Positions 1 to 8,776 of a stretch of DNA of 64,000 bases are shown here, in pieces. The DNA is from Rhizobiales bacterium dw_265 (lineage in GTDB: Bacteria; Pseudomonadota; Alphaproteobacteria; Micropepsales; Micropepsaceae), in contig JAAVUU010000004.1 in the NCBI GenBank assembly GCA_018449595.1, positions 248,001 to 312,000 on the forward strand, in the 5' to 3' direction. Numbering within the stretch: the stretch's first letter is position 1; each line of letters begins with the position of its first letter. The notes beneath the pieces were generated by a model. The model did no database searches, had not been told where the DNA came from, and was given only the letters and a program-made list of their open reading frames with translations. Made by a program: the position numbers and the translations under genes.

Positions 1-1248
1 CTCGAATTCGCGCCCGGCGCGGGCGGACATGCCGCCGATGGCCTCGCCCACTTCGTCGGGGCCGGCCTCGATGCAAAGCCCGTCCGCGCCGCGCACCGGC
101 ATCTCGCTCTCGACATCGAAGCGGATCACGCGGCTGGGCAGCAGCCATTCCAGATAGTCCGGCACCCGGCCCACCGCGCCCACGGTGCCGTCATAGTTCA
201 GCATCGAGACATTGGATTCCGTCGCGCCATAGAATTCCACGATGCGCGGAATGGCGAAGCGGGCCTGGAACTCGCGCCAGATTTCGGGCCTGAGGCCGTT
301 GCCGGTGATGGCGCGGACATGATGGCCGCGCTCCAGCGGCGAGGGCGGCGCGTTCAGCAGATAGCGGCACAATTCGCCGATATATTCGAACATGGTGGCG
401 CGGTATTTGTGCACGTCTTCCCAGAACTCGTGCACCGAGAATTTGCGCTTCAGGATCAGGGTGCCGCCGGCAAAAAACGCCAGGCCCACCGCGCAGACCC
501 CGCCGGTGGAATGATACAGCGGCAGCGGGTCATAGATGCGGTCGGTTTCGCGCGGGCGCAGCGCGCCGACAAAGCCGCTCATCATGAACAGCATGCGCAT
601 ATGGCTGAAATTGGCGGCCTTGGGCAGGCCGGTGGTGCCGGAGGTATAGATGAAGAAGGCGCGGTCGCGCAGCGTGACCCCGGCGCGGGCCTGTTTGCCG
701 GGCGGCGTATCCGGCGCTGCCGCCAGCGCCGCATCCAGATTTCCACCGTTGCCTACGCTGCCGCTAGGCAACCCTTGCACCCACAAGGCGGGCGGCGCCT
801 CGAATGGCGCATCGTGAAAGACCTGCGCCAGTTCCGCCCCGACGATCGCCGCCCTGGCGCCGGAAATGGCGATCGAATGCGCCAGGGATGCGCCGGTCAG
901 GTTGGTGTTGATCAGGGCCGCGGTGGCGCCCGCCTTGAACAGGCCCAGCCAGGCGCAGATGTAATCGGGCCGGTTCTCCATCAAAAGCGCCACGCAGTCG
1001 CCGCGACCGATGCCCTGCCGCAGCGCCCAATGGGCATAGCGGTTGGCGCGCGCATCCAGCTGGGCGTAGGTCATCGCCTGGTCGAGATAGCGGATGGCGA
1101 TATTGCCGGGCCGCCGCGCCACCTGGGCTTCGACAATATCCACGATGCTGCGGCTGGCATGGGGCTTGACCCGCCGCAGCAGCCACAAGGTGCGCGCGAT
1201 GCTGGTGAGATAGACATATTCGCGCTTTGTCGCGCTTATGAGACTCAA
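1..1248 (-). CDS. Long-chain/very-long-chain acyl-CoA synthetase (AMP-binding, FATP-like), C-terminus cut by window edge
   Basis: Adenylate-forming ligase that would activate fatty acids with ATP and CoA. The frame stays open to the left edge, so only the first 416 codons are present. I place the start at TTG (1248) because GGGAGAA lies about 7 bases upstream; there is no better ATG. Visible motifs are the P-loop IYTSGTTGLPKAA, the YHSTGG segment and EFYGATESN, in the spacing of the FATP/ACSVL branch (compare FadD6-type enzymes) rather than classical FadD. It is divergent from the TusA-like gene. Chain-length preference cannot be read from the sequence. Confidence 0.85.
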   Translation of the reverse strand, partial: MSLISATKREYVYLTSIARTLWLLRRVKPHASRSIVDIVEAQVARRPGNIAIRYLDQAMTYAQLDARANRYAHWALRQGIGRGDCVALLMENRPDYICAWLGLFKAGATAALINTNLTGASLAHSIAISGARAAIVGAELAQVFHDAPFEAPPALWVQGLPSGSVGNGGNLDAALAAAPDTPPGKQARAGVTLRDRAFFIYTSGTTGLPKAANFSHMRMLFMMSGFVGALRPRETDRIYDPLPLYHSTGGVCAVGLAFFAGGTLILKRKFSVHEFWEDVHKYRATMFEYIGELCRYLLNAPPSPLERGHHVRAITGNGLRPEIWREFQARFAIPRIVEFYGATESNVSMLNYDGTVGAVGRVPDYLEWLLPSRVIRFDVESEMPVRGADGLCIEAGPDEVGEAIGGMSARAGREFE

Positions 1249-1298
1249 AGGCGTTCTCCCGAACGGACCTTGAGGCCCAACTTTGTTCCAATCAAGAT

Positions 1299-1538
1299 AT
1301 GGGAATGGACGAGACGCTCGATCTGCGCGGGCTCAAATGCCCGCTGCCCGCCATGCTGGCGAAGAAGGCGCTGGCCCGGCTCGCGCCCGGTGCGGCGCTG
1401 ACCGTATGGACGGACGATCCGATGGCGGTGGTGGACATTCCGCACATGTGCCATGGCGAGGGCCATGCCGTGACCGGCATGGCCGCGCGCGATGGCTACA
1501 ATGAATTTTCGCTGGTCAGGTCTTCTCAGGCGGCTTAG
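1299..1538 (+). CDS. TusA/SirA-family sulfur-carrier-like protein
   Basis: A 79-residue protein with the N-terminal family signature LDLRGLKCPLPAML; Cys14 in the Cys-Pro-Leu-Pro motif is the persulfide-carrying residue of TusA. The length matches the family. ATG at 1305 is an alternative start that loses two residues. In the family the protein relays sulfur (for example to tRNA thiolation or molybdenum-cofactor assembly) or serves other redox roles; no tus or dsr partner is nearby, so the exact role is open. Its last 23 bases overlap the 3' end of the convergent lipoprotein gene. Confidence 0.85.
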   Translation: MGMDETLDLRGLKCPLPAMLAKKALARLAPGAALTVWTDDPMAVVDIPHMCHGEGHAVTGMAARDGYNEFSLVRSSQAA

Positions 1539-2094
1539 GCGCGGCGTCGGGACCGATGTGAGCAATGACATCGGCGGCGTTCAGCGCGCGGGGCTCCTTG
1601 GCCGCCTGTTCCGGCGTCAGCATCACGATCTCGGCATAGGCCGCGTAATTGGTGCGCACCACGATATCCACCGACGGGTCATAGCCGAAGCCATAACCGC
1701 CCCAGCCGCCGAAGCCGCCCCAATAGCCGAAGCGGCCGCGACGGCCCCAGCCGCCGCCCCAATAGGGGCCGGGGGCATCGGGAACGGCGGTATAGCTGTG
1801 GTTGGTCTTGGTGTTGCGGGTGTCGAAGATGAAGCTGGAATAGCCGGCGGCGCGGGTCACTTCGGCGGCGCGCAGCAGCAGATAGCTTTCCACCGTCTCG
1901 CGCGGGGTCACCGAATTGCCGGTGAAGGTCACGCGATAGCGGGTCTGGGTCAGTTCGCGGTCGGTATAGCCGGTCTTCTGGCCTTCGGTGCGCGGGGCAT
2001 AGGGCGACGGCGTCATGCAACCGGCCAGCAAAAGGGCGCTTACCGTCAGGGGCAGCGTCCGGGTCAGAATACGGGTGGGATTAATATGGATCAT
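1516..2094 (-). CDS. CC0125/CC1285-family lipoprotein
   Basis: A 192-residue predicted lipoprotein. I chose ATG at 2094, not the longer frame, because AGGAG sits 7 bases upstream. The N-terminus is basic and hydrophobic and ends in the lipobox LLLAGC, so it should be diacylated and membrane anchored. The following region (GYTDRELTQTRYRV.F.GN, then LLLRAAEVTRAAGYSSF) resembles the alphaproteobacterial family named after Caulobacter CC0125/CC1285. A Gly/Trp/Tyr-rich stretch sits mid-protein and the C-terminus is proline-rich. The function of this family is unknown. The 3' end overlaps the TusA-like gene by 23 bases. Confidence 0.8.
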   Translation of the reverse strand: MIHINPTRILTRTLPLTVSALLLAGCMTPSPYAPRTEGQKTGYTDRELTQTRYRVTFTGNSVTPRETVESYLLLRAAEVTRAAGYSSFIFDTRNTKTNHSYTAVPDAPGPYWGGGWGRRGRFGYWGGFGGWGGYGFGYDPSVDIVVRTNYAAYAEIVMLTPEQAAKEPRALNAADVIAHIGPDAAPKPPEKT

Positions 2095-2367
2095 GGCAAA
2101 CTCCTGTTCGCGCCCTCCACAGTCGCACATTAATATGGGTGCGCCACCGGCGAAATCCCAGTTACAAAAGGGTCTTTTTGTCTCGGTTTGTCGGCTGGGA
2201 GCCGCTCAGTCCCTTGATTTCATGAGACTTCCCCCGGCGGGGCGCGTCATTTTGCACTGCACCCTCTTGCTAAACCGCGCCGCGCGGGTGAAGTTCGTCC
2301 TGTCCGGCCAAGGAATGCCGCCAAGGCAGCTGGAAGGGCCCGAAAACGGGCTTTGGGCTAACGGGGA
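2095..2367. other. Intergenic region between divergent lipoprotein and GT2 genes
   Basis: 273 bases without a gene between two divergently transcribed genes. It must contain promoters for both, but I see no convincing consensus element or operator and no small gene. Confidence 0.5.
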
Positions 2368-3822
2368 ATGAGGGGCCTGAACATCGCCATGCTCGGCTAT
2401 TCCCTCTCCGCTGCCCTTGCCATTGTCCTGGTCGCGGTCTGCATTCTGTCCTGCCAGTTGGCCGTATTGGGCTGGCTGCGGCTGACCCGCAAGCGTCCGG
2501 CCTTGCGTCTGGCGCAGATGCCCGAACACGAACTGCCGCATGTGCTGGTGCAGCTTCCCGTCTGCAATGAGGGCGCGGTGGCGCTGCGTGTCGCCGCCGC
2601 CGCCTGCGCCATGGACTGGCCGCGCGACCGCCTGACCATCCAGCTGCTGGACGACGGCAGCGCGGAAAATCACGCCGTGCTGGCTGAGAGCCTGCCCGGC
2701 ATCGTGCCCGCCGATATCGACCTGCGGCTGCTGCGCCGCGGGGACCGCAAGGGCTTCAAGGCCGGCAACCTGGCCTTCGGGCTGGCCCATTCCGACGCCC
2801 CCTTTGTCGCCATGTTCGACGCCGACTTCGTGCCGGCCCCGGATTTCCTGCGCCGCACCCTGCCGGTGCTGCTGGCCGATGACGGCCTGGCCTTTGTCCA
2901 GACGCGCTGGGGCCATGCCAACCGCAACGCCAACTGGCTGACGCGGGTGCAGGGCCTGCTGTTGGATTCCCATTTCGCGGTGGAACAGGAAGCACGCTTC
3001 CGCGCCGGCCTGCCCATGGCGTTCAACGGTTCGGCCGGGGTGTGGAACCGGCTGGCGATCGAGCAGTCGGGCGGCTGGGCCGGCGATACCCTGACCGAGG
3101 ATCTCGACCTGTCGATGCGCTGCGTGCTGGGCGGCTGGCGCAGCGCCATGCTGCACGACCTGGAAGTGCCCGGCGACCTGCCGGAAACGGCGGCGGCCTG
3201 GCGTTCGCAGCAGGCGCGCTGGACCAAGGGCCCGGCGCAATGCGCCCGCAAGCTGCTGCCGCGGGTGTGGGAAAGCGCCCTGCCGCTATGGAAAAAGGCC
3301 GCGATGACGGCGCAGATGTGCCAGTTCGCCTTCTATATCCTGGCCTTCACCAGCGCCACGATCTCGCTCTTCATGATGTCGGTGGGCATCAAGCCCTATC
3401 CCGCCGTCACCATCCTGGGCCTAGTGGTGACCTTCATGGGCCTCAGCTGCAGCCTCGCCTATCTCTGGCTGGGCCAGCGCATGCTGGACCGCCAGCGCGA
3501 GGGCCGCCTGATCCCCAGCCTGTTGCTGGCGGTGGTGTTTCCCTCCGGCCTGATCCTGGCCAACACCCGCGCCACCCTGGAAGCCTTCTTCTCCAGCCGG
3601 ATGGATTTCGTGCGCACCATGCGCCCCGGCGAGATTCAAAAGGGCGGCTGGCGCGGCCTGCCCGAACTGATGGCCGGCGTGTTCGTCGCCACGTTGGCCT
3701 TCGCCGAAAGCAACTGGGCGGCGCTGTTTTTCTTCTTCGCGGTTTCGGGCCTGGTTTCCATCGGCACCATGGGCGCCATCGCCCCGCGCCCCGCACCCCG
3801 GCGCATAACGTCCCGCGAGTGA
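2368..3822 (+). CDS. Processive family-2 glycosyltransferase (cellulose/mannan synthase-like membrane protein)
   Basis: A 484-residue inner-membrane enzyme that should polymerise a beta-linked polysaccharide from a nucleotide sugar. All catalytic signatures of processive GT2 enzymes are present: DDG at residues 95-97, DAD at 151-153, TED at 243-245 and QQARW at 281-285. One membrane helix precedes the catalytic domain (about 8-38) and several follow it (from about 310), the CslA/BcsA-like layout. There is no PilZ domain and no bcsB or bcsC partner nearby, so cellulose is less likely than a glucomannan-type or other glycan; the product is inference. ATG has GGGGA immediately upstream. Confidence 0.85.
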   Translation: MRGLNIAMLGYSLSAALAIVLVAVCILSCQLAVLGWLRLTRKRPALRLAQMPEHELPHVLVQLPVCNEGAVALRVAAAACAMDWPRDRLTIQLLDDGSAENHAVLAESLPGIVPADIDLRLLRRGDRKGFKAGNLAFGLAHSDAPFVAMFDADFVPAPDFLRRTLPVLLADDGLAFVQTRWGHANRNANWLTRVQGLLLDSHFAVEQEARFRAGLPMAFNGSAGVWNRLAIEQSGGWAGDTLTEDLDLSMRCVLGGWRSAMLHDLEVPGDLPETAAAWRSQQARWTKGPAQCARKLLPRVWESALPLWKKAAMTAQMCQFAFYILAFTSATISLFMMSVGIKPYPAVTILGLVVTFMGLSCSLAYLWLGQRMLDRQREGRLIPSLLLAVVFPSGLILANTRATLEAFFSSRMDFVRTMRPGEIQKGGWRGLPELMAGVFVATLAFAESNWAALFFFFAVSGLVSIGTMGAIAPRPAPRRITSRE

Positions 3823-3843
3823 GCCACGACCGGCGAAGCCGGG

Positions 3844-3868
3844 CGATTTGATCTTGCGGATCAAATCG
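3844..3868. repeat. Perfect 10-bp inverted repeat after the GT2 gene
   Basis: Arms CGATTTGATC and GATCAAATCG flank the 5-base loop TTGCG. It lies 22 bases after the GT2 stop. No T-run follows, so it is either a weak terminator or an mRNA 3'-end hairpin. Confidence 0.6.
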
Positions 3869-4021
3869 AGTGGCGAACGCGCCGAGCACAAGCGAGGCGC
3901 CAAAGTTAACGCCTCCTTAATAAATCCCGGCGCCTTTTAGTCCTTAAAGATCGAAATTCCGGCCTAACGCTGTCTTGGCGGCGGGTCGGGTAACGTCTGT
4001 CCGGGCGTGAGGACTGTGGCG

Positions 4022-4627
4022 ATGAGGATCATCCAAAAACTGCCTTTAAAAAGGTTGGCGGCGGCGGCGCTGTTGATGCTCGGCCTGGAAGGCTGCGCCA
4101 GCAATGTGATGGATTACAGCCAGACCCCGATGCCGCGCGAACGCGGCCATGCGGTGATCGAGAGCGACGGCCGCAAGCCGCTGCAATGCGTGCCTTACGC
4201 GCGCGAACATTCCGGCGTGAAGCTCTATGGCGACGCCTATACCTGGTGGGACAAGGCGGCGGGCAAATATCCGCGCGGCGCCGAACCCGCGGCCGGCGCG
4301 GTGATGGTGCTGCATGACTATGCCGGTCCCGAGCAGGGCCATCTGGCGGTGGTGCGCCGCATCGTGAGCCCGCGCGAAATCCGCATCGACCATGCCAACT
4401 GGCTGGATGACGGCTCGATCTATGTCAACGATCCGGTCGAGGATGTCAGCCAGGACAATGACTGGTCGCTGGTGCGTGTCTACAATCTCAAGACCGGCGG
4501 CTGGGGCGGCAAGCTCTATCCGGTGCAGGGGTTTATCGGGTCGGGAACCAAGGGTTCCGATCTGGTGGCGGGAGCCGACGGCGGCGCCCATATGGGCGCC
4601 ACGGCCCTGGTCGAAGAAATAAACTAA
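4022..4627 (+). CDS. CHAP-domain lipoprotein (putative amidase/endopeptidase)
   Basis: A 201-residue protein started at ATG 4022, which has GAGGA about 9 bases upstream; a GTG at 4007 would add five residues. The N-terminus is basic, then hydrophobic, and ends in the lipobox GLEGC with Cys25 as lipid site. The rest fits a CHAP (NlpC/P60-type) domain: catalytic Cys56 in QCVPYAR, the GHLAVV segment with His107, then DHANW. Such domains cleave peptidoglycan or other amide bonds in the periplasm. It may accompany the envelope glycan synthase upstream, but that link is only proximity. Confidence 0.8.
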   Translation: MRIIQKLPLKRLAAAALLMLGLEGCASNVMDYSQTPMPRERGHAVIESDGRKPLQCVPYAREHSGVKLYGDAYTWWDKAAGKYPRGAEPAAGAVMVLHDYAGPEQGHLAVVRRIVSPREIRIDHANWLDDGSIYVNDPVEDVSQDNDWSLVRVYNLKTGGWGGKLYPVQGFIGSGTKGSDLVAGADGGAHMGATALVEEIN

Positions 4628-4651
4628 TTCTTTCAATATTTTGGACTAAAT

Positions 4652-6796
4652 GTGCGCCATTCTGCCTCGCCCCTCTTTGGGCCGGGGGGCGTTGCGCCTA
4701 TCGTCCGCGCCTTCCAAAATCCGGGAACGGCCGCCGGGGATGTGACAGGGCCGAACGAAAACCAGGACGCAGGGGCCGCGTTTCCTTCAGATGTTCTTTC
4801 GCACCCGCCCGTGAACCCCAACCAGCCCGAGATGGCCCTGCCGTCCGGCGATCCGTTCGCGGACGCGCATCCGCGCGACCCGCTGGCCGGCGCGGTGCCC
4901 GATGCGCCGCCCGCCGCCGACGGCGTGCCCATCCACGGCCGCCGCCATATGGCCGGCCTGATGCTGGGGGCGATGGGCGTGGTGTTCGGCGATATCGGCA
5001 CCAGCCCGCTTTACGCCCTGCGCCAGACCGTACTGGCCACCGAAGGCAACCTGCCCAACCATGTCGCGGTGATGGGCTCGCTCTCCATGATCTTCTGGGC
5101 CCTGATCCTGGTGGTGACACTGAAATACGTCCTCATCATCATGCGCGCCGACAACAATGGCGAAGGCGGCACGCTGGCGCTGGCGGCGCTGGCGCATCGC
5201 TCGCCCGGGATGACGCGGCGGATCAAGGCCACCATCGGTATCGGCGCCATTGTCGGCCTGGCGCTGTTCTTCGGCGACGGCATGCTGACCCCGGCCATCA
5301 CCGTGCTGTCGGCGGTGGAAGGCCTGAAGGTGGAGAGCAGCGCCTTCGAGCCCCTGGTGGTGCCGCTGTCGCTGGCCATCCTGATCGCGCTGTTCATGAT
5401 CCAGGATCGCGGCACCCACAAAATAGGCCGGCTGTTCGGGCCGGTGATGCTGCTGTGGTTCTTCGCGCTGGCCGGCTTCGGACTGGCCTCGCTGCTGCGG
5501 ACGCCGGGCATCCTGGCGGCATTCAATCCCTGGTACGCCATCCAGATGTTCCTGCATGCGCCCTGGGTGGCGTTCGTCAGCCTGGGCGCGGTGGTCTTGG
5601 CGGTGACCGGCTGCGAGGCGCTGTACGCCGACATGGGCCATTTCGGCAGGAAGCCCATCCAGTACGCCTGGCTGTTCCTGGCGCTGCCGGCGCTGCTGCT
5701 GAACTATTTCGGCCAGGGCGCGGCCCTCTTGCGCCATCCCGAACAGGCCGAGATCGCCTTCTTCGCGGTGATCCCGCACTGGGCGCATATGCCCATGGTG
5801 GCGCTGGCCAGCCTTGCCGCCATCATTGCCAGCCAGGCGGTCATCACCGGCGTCTTCTCCATGACCCAGCAGGCGGTGCAGCTGGGCCAGTTGCCGCGCA
5901 TGGAAATCCGCCACACCTCGGCCACCGACTATGGCCAGATCTTCGTGCCGCGCATGAACCTGGCGCTGGGCATCGGGGTGGTGCTGATCGTGCTGATCTT
6001 CAAAAGCTCCAACGCCCTGGCGGCGGCTTACGGCATCGCGGTGACCGGCGTGATGGTGATCGACACCTTCAACGCCGGCATCGTGGCGGGCAAGCAGTGG
6101 CGCTGGTCGCCGCTGCTGGTGGTTGCCCTGTTCGGCGGCATGGGCATCAGCGATCTGCTGTTCTTCACCGCCAACAGCCTGAAGATTCCCGAAGGCGGCT
6201 GGCTGCCCTTGTTCATCGCGGCTTGCGTCTTTGTGGTGATGGATACCTGGCGGCGCGGCCGCCGCGTGCATATGGAGAAAGTGCGCTCCGAATCCCTGCC
6301 CTTGTCGCTGTTCCTGGAGCGGGCCGACAAATCCACCACCCGCGTCGCCGGGCTGGGGGTGTTCCTGTCGTCGCGCACCGACGTGGTGCCGGGCGCCCTG
6401 CTGCACAATCTCAAGCACAACAAGGTACTGCATGAGCGGGTGGTGATCGCCAATGTCGTGGTCGAGGACACGCCGCTGGTGCCGGCGGCCAAACGCCTGG
6501 AAGTGGAAAAGCTGGGCAAGGGCTTTTACACCGTGCGCATCCATCACGGTTTCTTCGAGACCCCCGACGTGCCCCAGGCGCTGGAAGAGGCCCGCCGCTT
6601 CGGCCTGGCGCTGGACGTGGATACCGCCACCTTCTTCATCGGGCGCGAGACCCTGATCCCGGCCGAACGCTCCGAACTGGGCAAGCTGCGCAACCGGCTC
6701 TACCGGGCGCTGGCCGCCAACGCCCTGTCGCCCGCGCGTTTCTATCACCTGCCGCCGAACCGTGTGGTAGAACTGGGCACGCAAATCGCGATCTGA
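4652..6796 (+). CDS. kup: Low-affinity potassium transporter Kup (first of tandem pair)
   Basis: KUP/HAK/KT-family K+/H+ symporter in the inner membrane. The core begins near residue 100 with GVVFGDIGTSPLYAL, then RADNNGEGG, GDGMLTPAI, many hydrophobic helices and a soluble C-terminal domain. As listed, with a GTG start, it has 714 residues, about 90 more than usual, all in a Pro/Ala-rich N-terminus. The true start may be downstream: GTG 4811 or ATG 4832 are candidates, although none has a strong ribosome site. Only 2 bases separate it from the second kup gene, so the two are almost certainly co-transcribed. Confidence 0.93.
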   Translation: MRHSASPLFGPGGVAPIVRAFQNPGTAAGDVTGPNENQDAGAAFPSDVLSHPPVNPNQPEMALPSGDPFADAHPRDPLAGAVPDAPPAADGVPIHGRRHMAGLMLGAMGVVFGDIGTSPLYALRQTVLATEGNLPNHVAVMGSLSMIFWALILVVTLKYVLIIMRADNNGEGGTLALAALAHRSPGMTRRIKATIGIGAIVGLALFFGDGMLTPAITVLSAVEGLKVESSAFEPLVVPLSLAILIALFMIQDRGTHKIGRLFGPVMLLWFFALAGFGLASLLRTPGILAAFNPWYAIQMFLHAPWVAFVSLGAVVLAVTGCEALYADMGHFGRKPIQYAWLFLALPALLLNYFGQGAALLRHPEQAEIAFFAVIPHWAHMPMVALASLAAIIASQAVITGVFSMTQQAVQLGQLPRMEIRHTSATDYGQIFVPRMNLALGIGVVLIVLIFKSSNALAAAYGIAVTGVMVIDTFNAGIVAGKQWRWSPLLVVALFGGMGISDLLFFTANSLKIPEGGWLPLFIAACVFVVMDTWRRGRRVHMEKVRSESLPLSLFLERADKSTTRVAGLGVFLSSRTDVVPGALLHNLKHNKVLHERVVIANVVVEDTPLVPAAKRLEVEKLGKGFYTVRIHHGFFETPDVPQALEEARRFGLALDVDTATFFIGRETLIPAERSELGKLRNRLYRALAANALSPARFYHLPPNRVVELGTQIAI

Positions 6797-6798
6797 CC

Positions 6799-8679
6799 TT
6801 GAAGCAGACCCCAGAAGAAGACGTTCCCTTCCGCCGCACCCTTGGGCTTACCGTGGGGGCGCTTGGCGTGGTGTTCGGCGACATCGGCACCAGCCCGCTG
6901 TACGCCATGCGCGAATCCGCCCTGGCGCTGGGCGGTCATGCCGCCAGCGCCTTTGCCGTTTATGGCGCGGTGTCGCTGATCTTCTGGACGCTCATTGTCG
7001 TCGTCAGCATCAAATATGTCGGCTTCATCATGCGCGCCGACAACAATGGCGAGGGCGGGGTGATGGCGCTGGCGGCGCTGGCGCATCGCTCCCCGGTCAA
7101 CCGCAAGATCAAGACCGCCATCGGCATCGCCGCCCTGATGGGGCTGGCGCTGTTCTATGGCGACGGCATGCTGACCCCGGCGATCTCGGTTTTGTCGGCG
7201 GTGGAAGGGTTGGGGGCCTCGGAGTCCTTCCGCGCCTGGATATTGCCCATCACCCTCATCATCCTGGTCGGCCTGTTCCTGGTGCAGAACCGCGGCACCG
7301 AAAAGATCGGCAAGGTGTTCGGGCCGGTGATGGTGTTGTGGTTCATCATCCTGGCGGTCCTGGGCGCCATCGCCATCATGCGCCATCCCCAGATCATCGC
7401 CGCCGCCAACCCCATGTACGCCATCCGGCTGTTCGCGCTGGAGCCCTGGACGGCGTTCGTGGCGCTGGGTTCGGTGGTGCTGGCGGTCACCGGCTGCGAG
7501 GCGCTGTATGCCGACATGGGCCATTTCGGCAGCCGGGCGATCCGCTGGGCCTGGGTCTATTTCGCCTTTCCCGCCTTGGTGCTGAACTATTTCGGCCAGG
7601 GGGCGCTGCTTTTGGCCGATCCCAAGGCCGCGCCCTTCCTGTTCTATGCCCTGGTGCCGGGCTGGCTGCATTATCCCATGGTGGCGCTGGCCACCATCGC
7701 CACCATCATCGCCAGCCAGGCCGTCATCAGCGGCGTCTTTTCCATCACCCGCCAGGCGGTGCAGCTGGGTCAGTTGCCGCGCATGGAAATCCGCCACACC
7801 TCGGCCTCGGAGATGGGCCAGATCTATGTCCCCAAATCCAACGCCCTGCTGGCGGTGGGCGTGGTGCTGATCGTGCTGATCTTCAAGACCTCGGACTCGC
7901 TGGCGGCGGCCTATGGCATCGCGGTGACGGGCGTGATGGTGATCTCCACCGCCCTGGTCGCCGTGGTGGCGCGCTATCGCTGGCGCTGGAAGACGCCGGC
8001 GGTGCTGGCGGTGTTCGGCGTGCTGGGACTGATCGACCTGGCCTTCATGGGCTCCAATGCGCTCAAGATCGTGCAGGGCGGCTGGCTGCCGCTGGCGGTG
8101 GCGGGCGCGACCTTCATCGTGATGGACACCTGGCGCATGGGCCGACGCATCCATCTGGAGGCGATGCGCGACAATGCCCTGGCGCTGGACCTGTTCCTGG
8201 AGCGCGCCGACAAGTTCAGCCAGCGCATCGCCGGCACCGCCGTCTTCCTGTCCACCCGCACCGATGTGGTGCCCAACGCCATGCTGCACAGCCTCAAGCA
8301 CTACAAGGTGCTGCATGAGCGGGTGGTGATCTGTTCGGTCTCCGTCGCCGACAAGCCGGTCGTGCCGCGCGCCAAGCGCGTGACGGTCAGCAAGCTGGGC
8401 AAGGGCTTTTTCGCGGTCAGGATCAGCTATGGCTTCTTCGAGACCCCGGATATTCCCGCCGCCCTGGCCGACGCCCGCGCGCAAGGGTTGGCGCTGGAAC
8501 CGGACGCCACCACCTATTTCCTGGGGCGCGAGACTTTGGTGCCGGGCAATGAGCCCAGCATGAAACGCTGGCGGGTGGCGCTGTATATGTGGCTGGCGTC
8601 GAACGCGCTGAGCCCCGCGCGATTCTATCACCTGCCGCCGGGGCGCGTGGTGGAGTTGGGGACGCAGGTTTCGATTTAA
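6799..8679 (+). CDS. kup: Low-affinity potassium transporter Kup (second of tandem pair)
   Basis: A 626-residue Kup paralogue of normal length, starting at TTG two bases after the first kup stop and presumably translated by coupling. It carries the same landmarks: GVVFGDIGTSPLYAM, RADNNGEGG, GDGMLTPAI, the GQLPRMEIRHTSA loop and the conserved end RFYHLPPGRVVELG. The two copies are similar along their whole length but clearly diverged, which points to an old tandem duplication rather than a recent one. Both would import potassium; different affinity or pH response is possible but not visible here. Confidence 0.93.
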   Translation: MKQTPEEDVPFRRTLGLTVGALGVVFGDIGTSPLYAMRESALALGGHAASAFAVYGAVSLIFWTLIVVVSIKYVGFIMRADNNGEGGVMALAALAHRSPVNRKIKTAIGIAALMGLALFYGDGMLTPAISVLSAVEGLGASESFRAWILPITLIILVGLFLVQNRGTEKIGKVFGPVMVLWFIILAVLGAIAIMRHPQIIAAANPMYAIRLFALEPWTAFVALGSVVLAVTGCEALYADMGHFGSRAIRWAWVYFAFPALVLNYFGQGALLLADPKAAPFLFYALVPGWLHYPMVALATIATIIASQAVISGVFSITRQAVQLGQLPRMEIRHTSASEMGQIYVPKSNALLAVGVVLIVLIFKTSDSLAAAYGIAVTGVMVISTALVAVVARYRWRWKTPAVLAVFGVLGLIDLAFMGSNALKIVQGGWLPLAVAGATFIVMDTWRMGRRIHLEAMRDNALALDLFLERADKFSQRIAGTAVFLSTRTDVVPNAMLHSLKHYKVLHERVVICSVSVADKPVVPRAKRVTVSKLGKGFFAVRISYGFFETPDIPAALADARAQGLALEPDATTYFLGRETLVPGNEPSMKRWRVALYMWLASNALSPARFYHLPPGRVVELGTQVSI

Positions 8680-8690
8680 CGTTCTCAACC

Positions 8691-8768
8691 GTCATGGCCC
8701 GCTTCATGCGGGCCATCCAGTTTCGGCGGGTAAGAGAACTGGATGGCCCGGACAAGCCGGGCCATGAC
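8691..8768. repeat. Long palindromic intergenic repeat, family A copy 1
   Basis: A 78-bp imperfect palindrome. The outer arms GTCATGGCCCG and CGGGCCATGAC and the inner arms GGGCCATCCAGTTT and GAACTGGATGGCCC can fold into a long hairpin. It fills the gap between the convergent kup and rlmI genes. A related copy lies at 56964-57064, and 26-bp short forms lie at 40068-40093 and 54276-54301. Confidence 0.85.
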
Positions 8769-8776
8769 GAAAGGAG

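Noticed and set aside
2368..3822. Cellulose synthase BcsA
   Set aside because: No PilZ domain and no bcs partners; a glucomannan-type or other GT2 synthase is equally likely.
4787..6784. Very long open frame on the strand opposite the first kup gene
   Set aside because: His/Gln/Arg-rich composition without motifs is typical of an antisense shadow of high-GC coding DNA; the kup frame has family motifs throughout.
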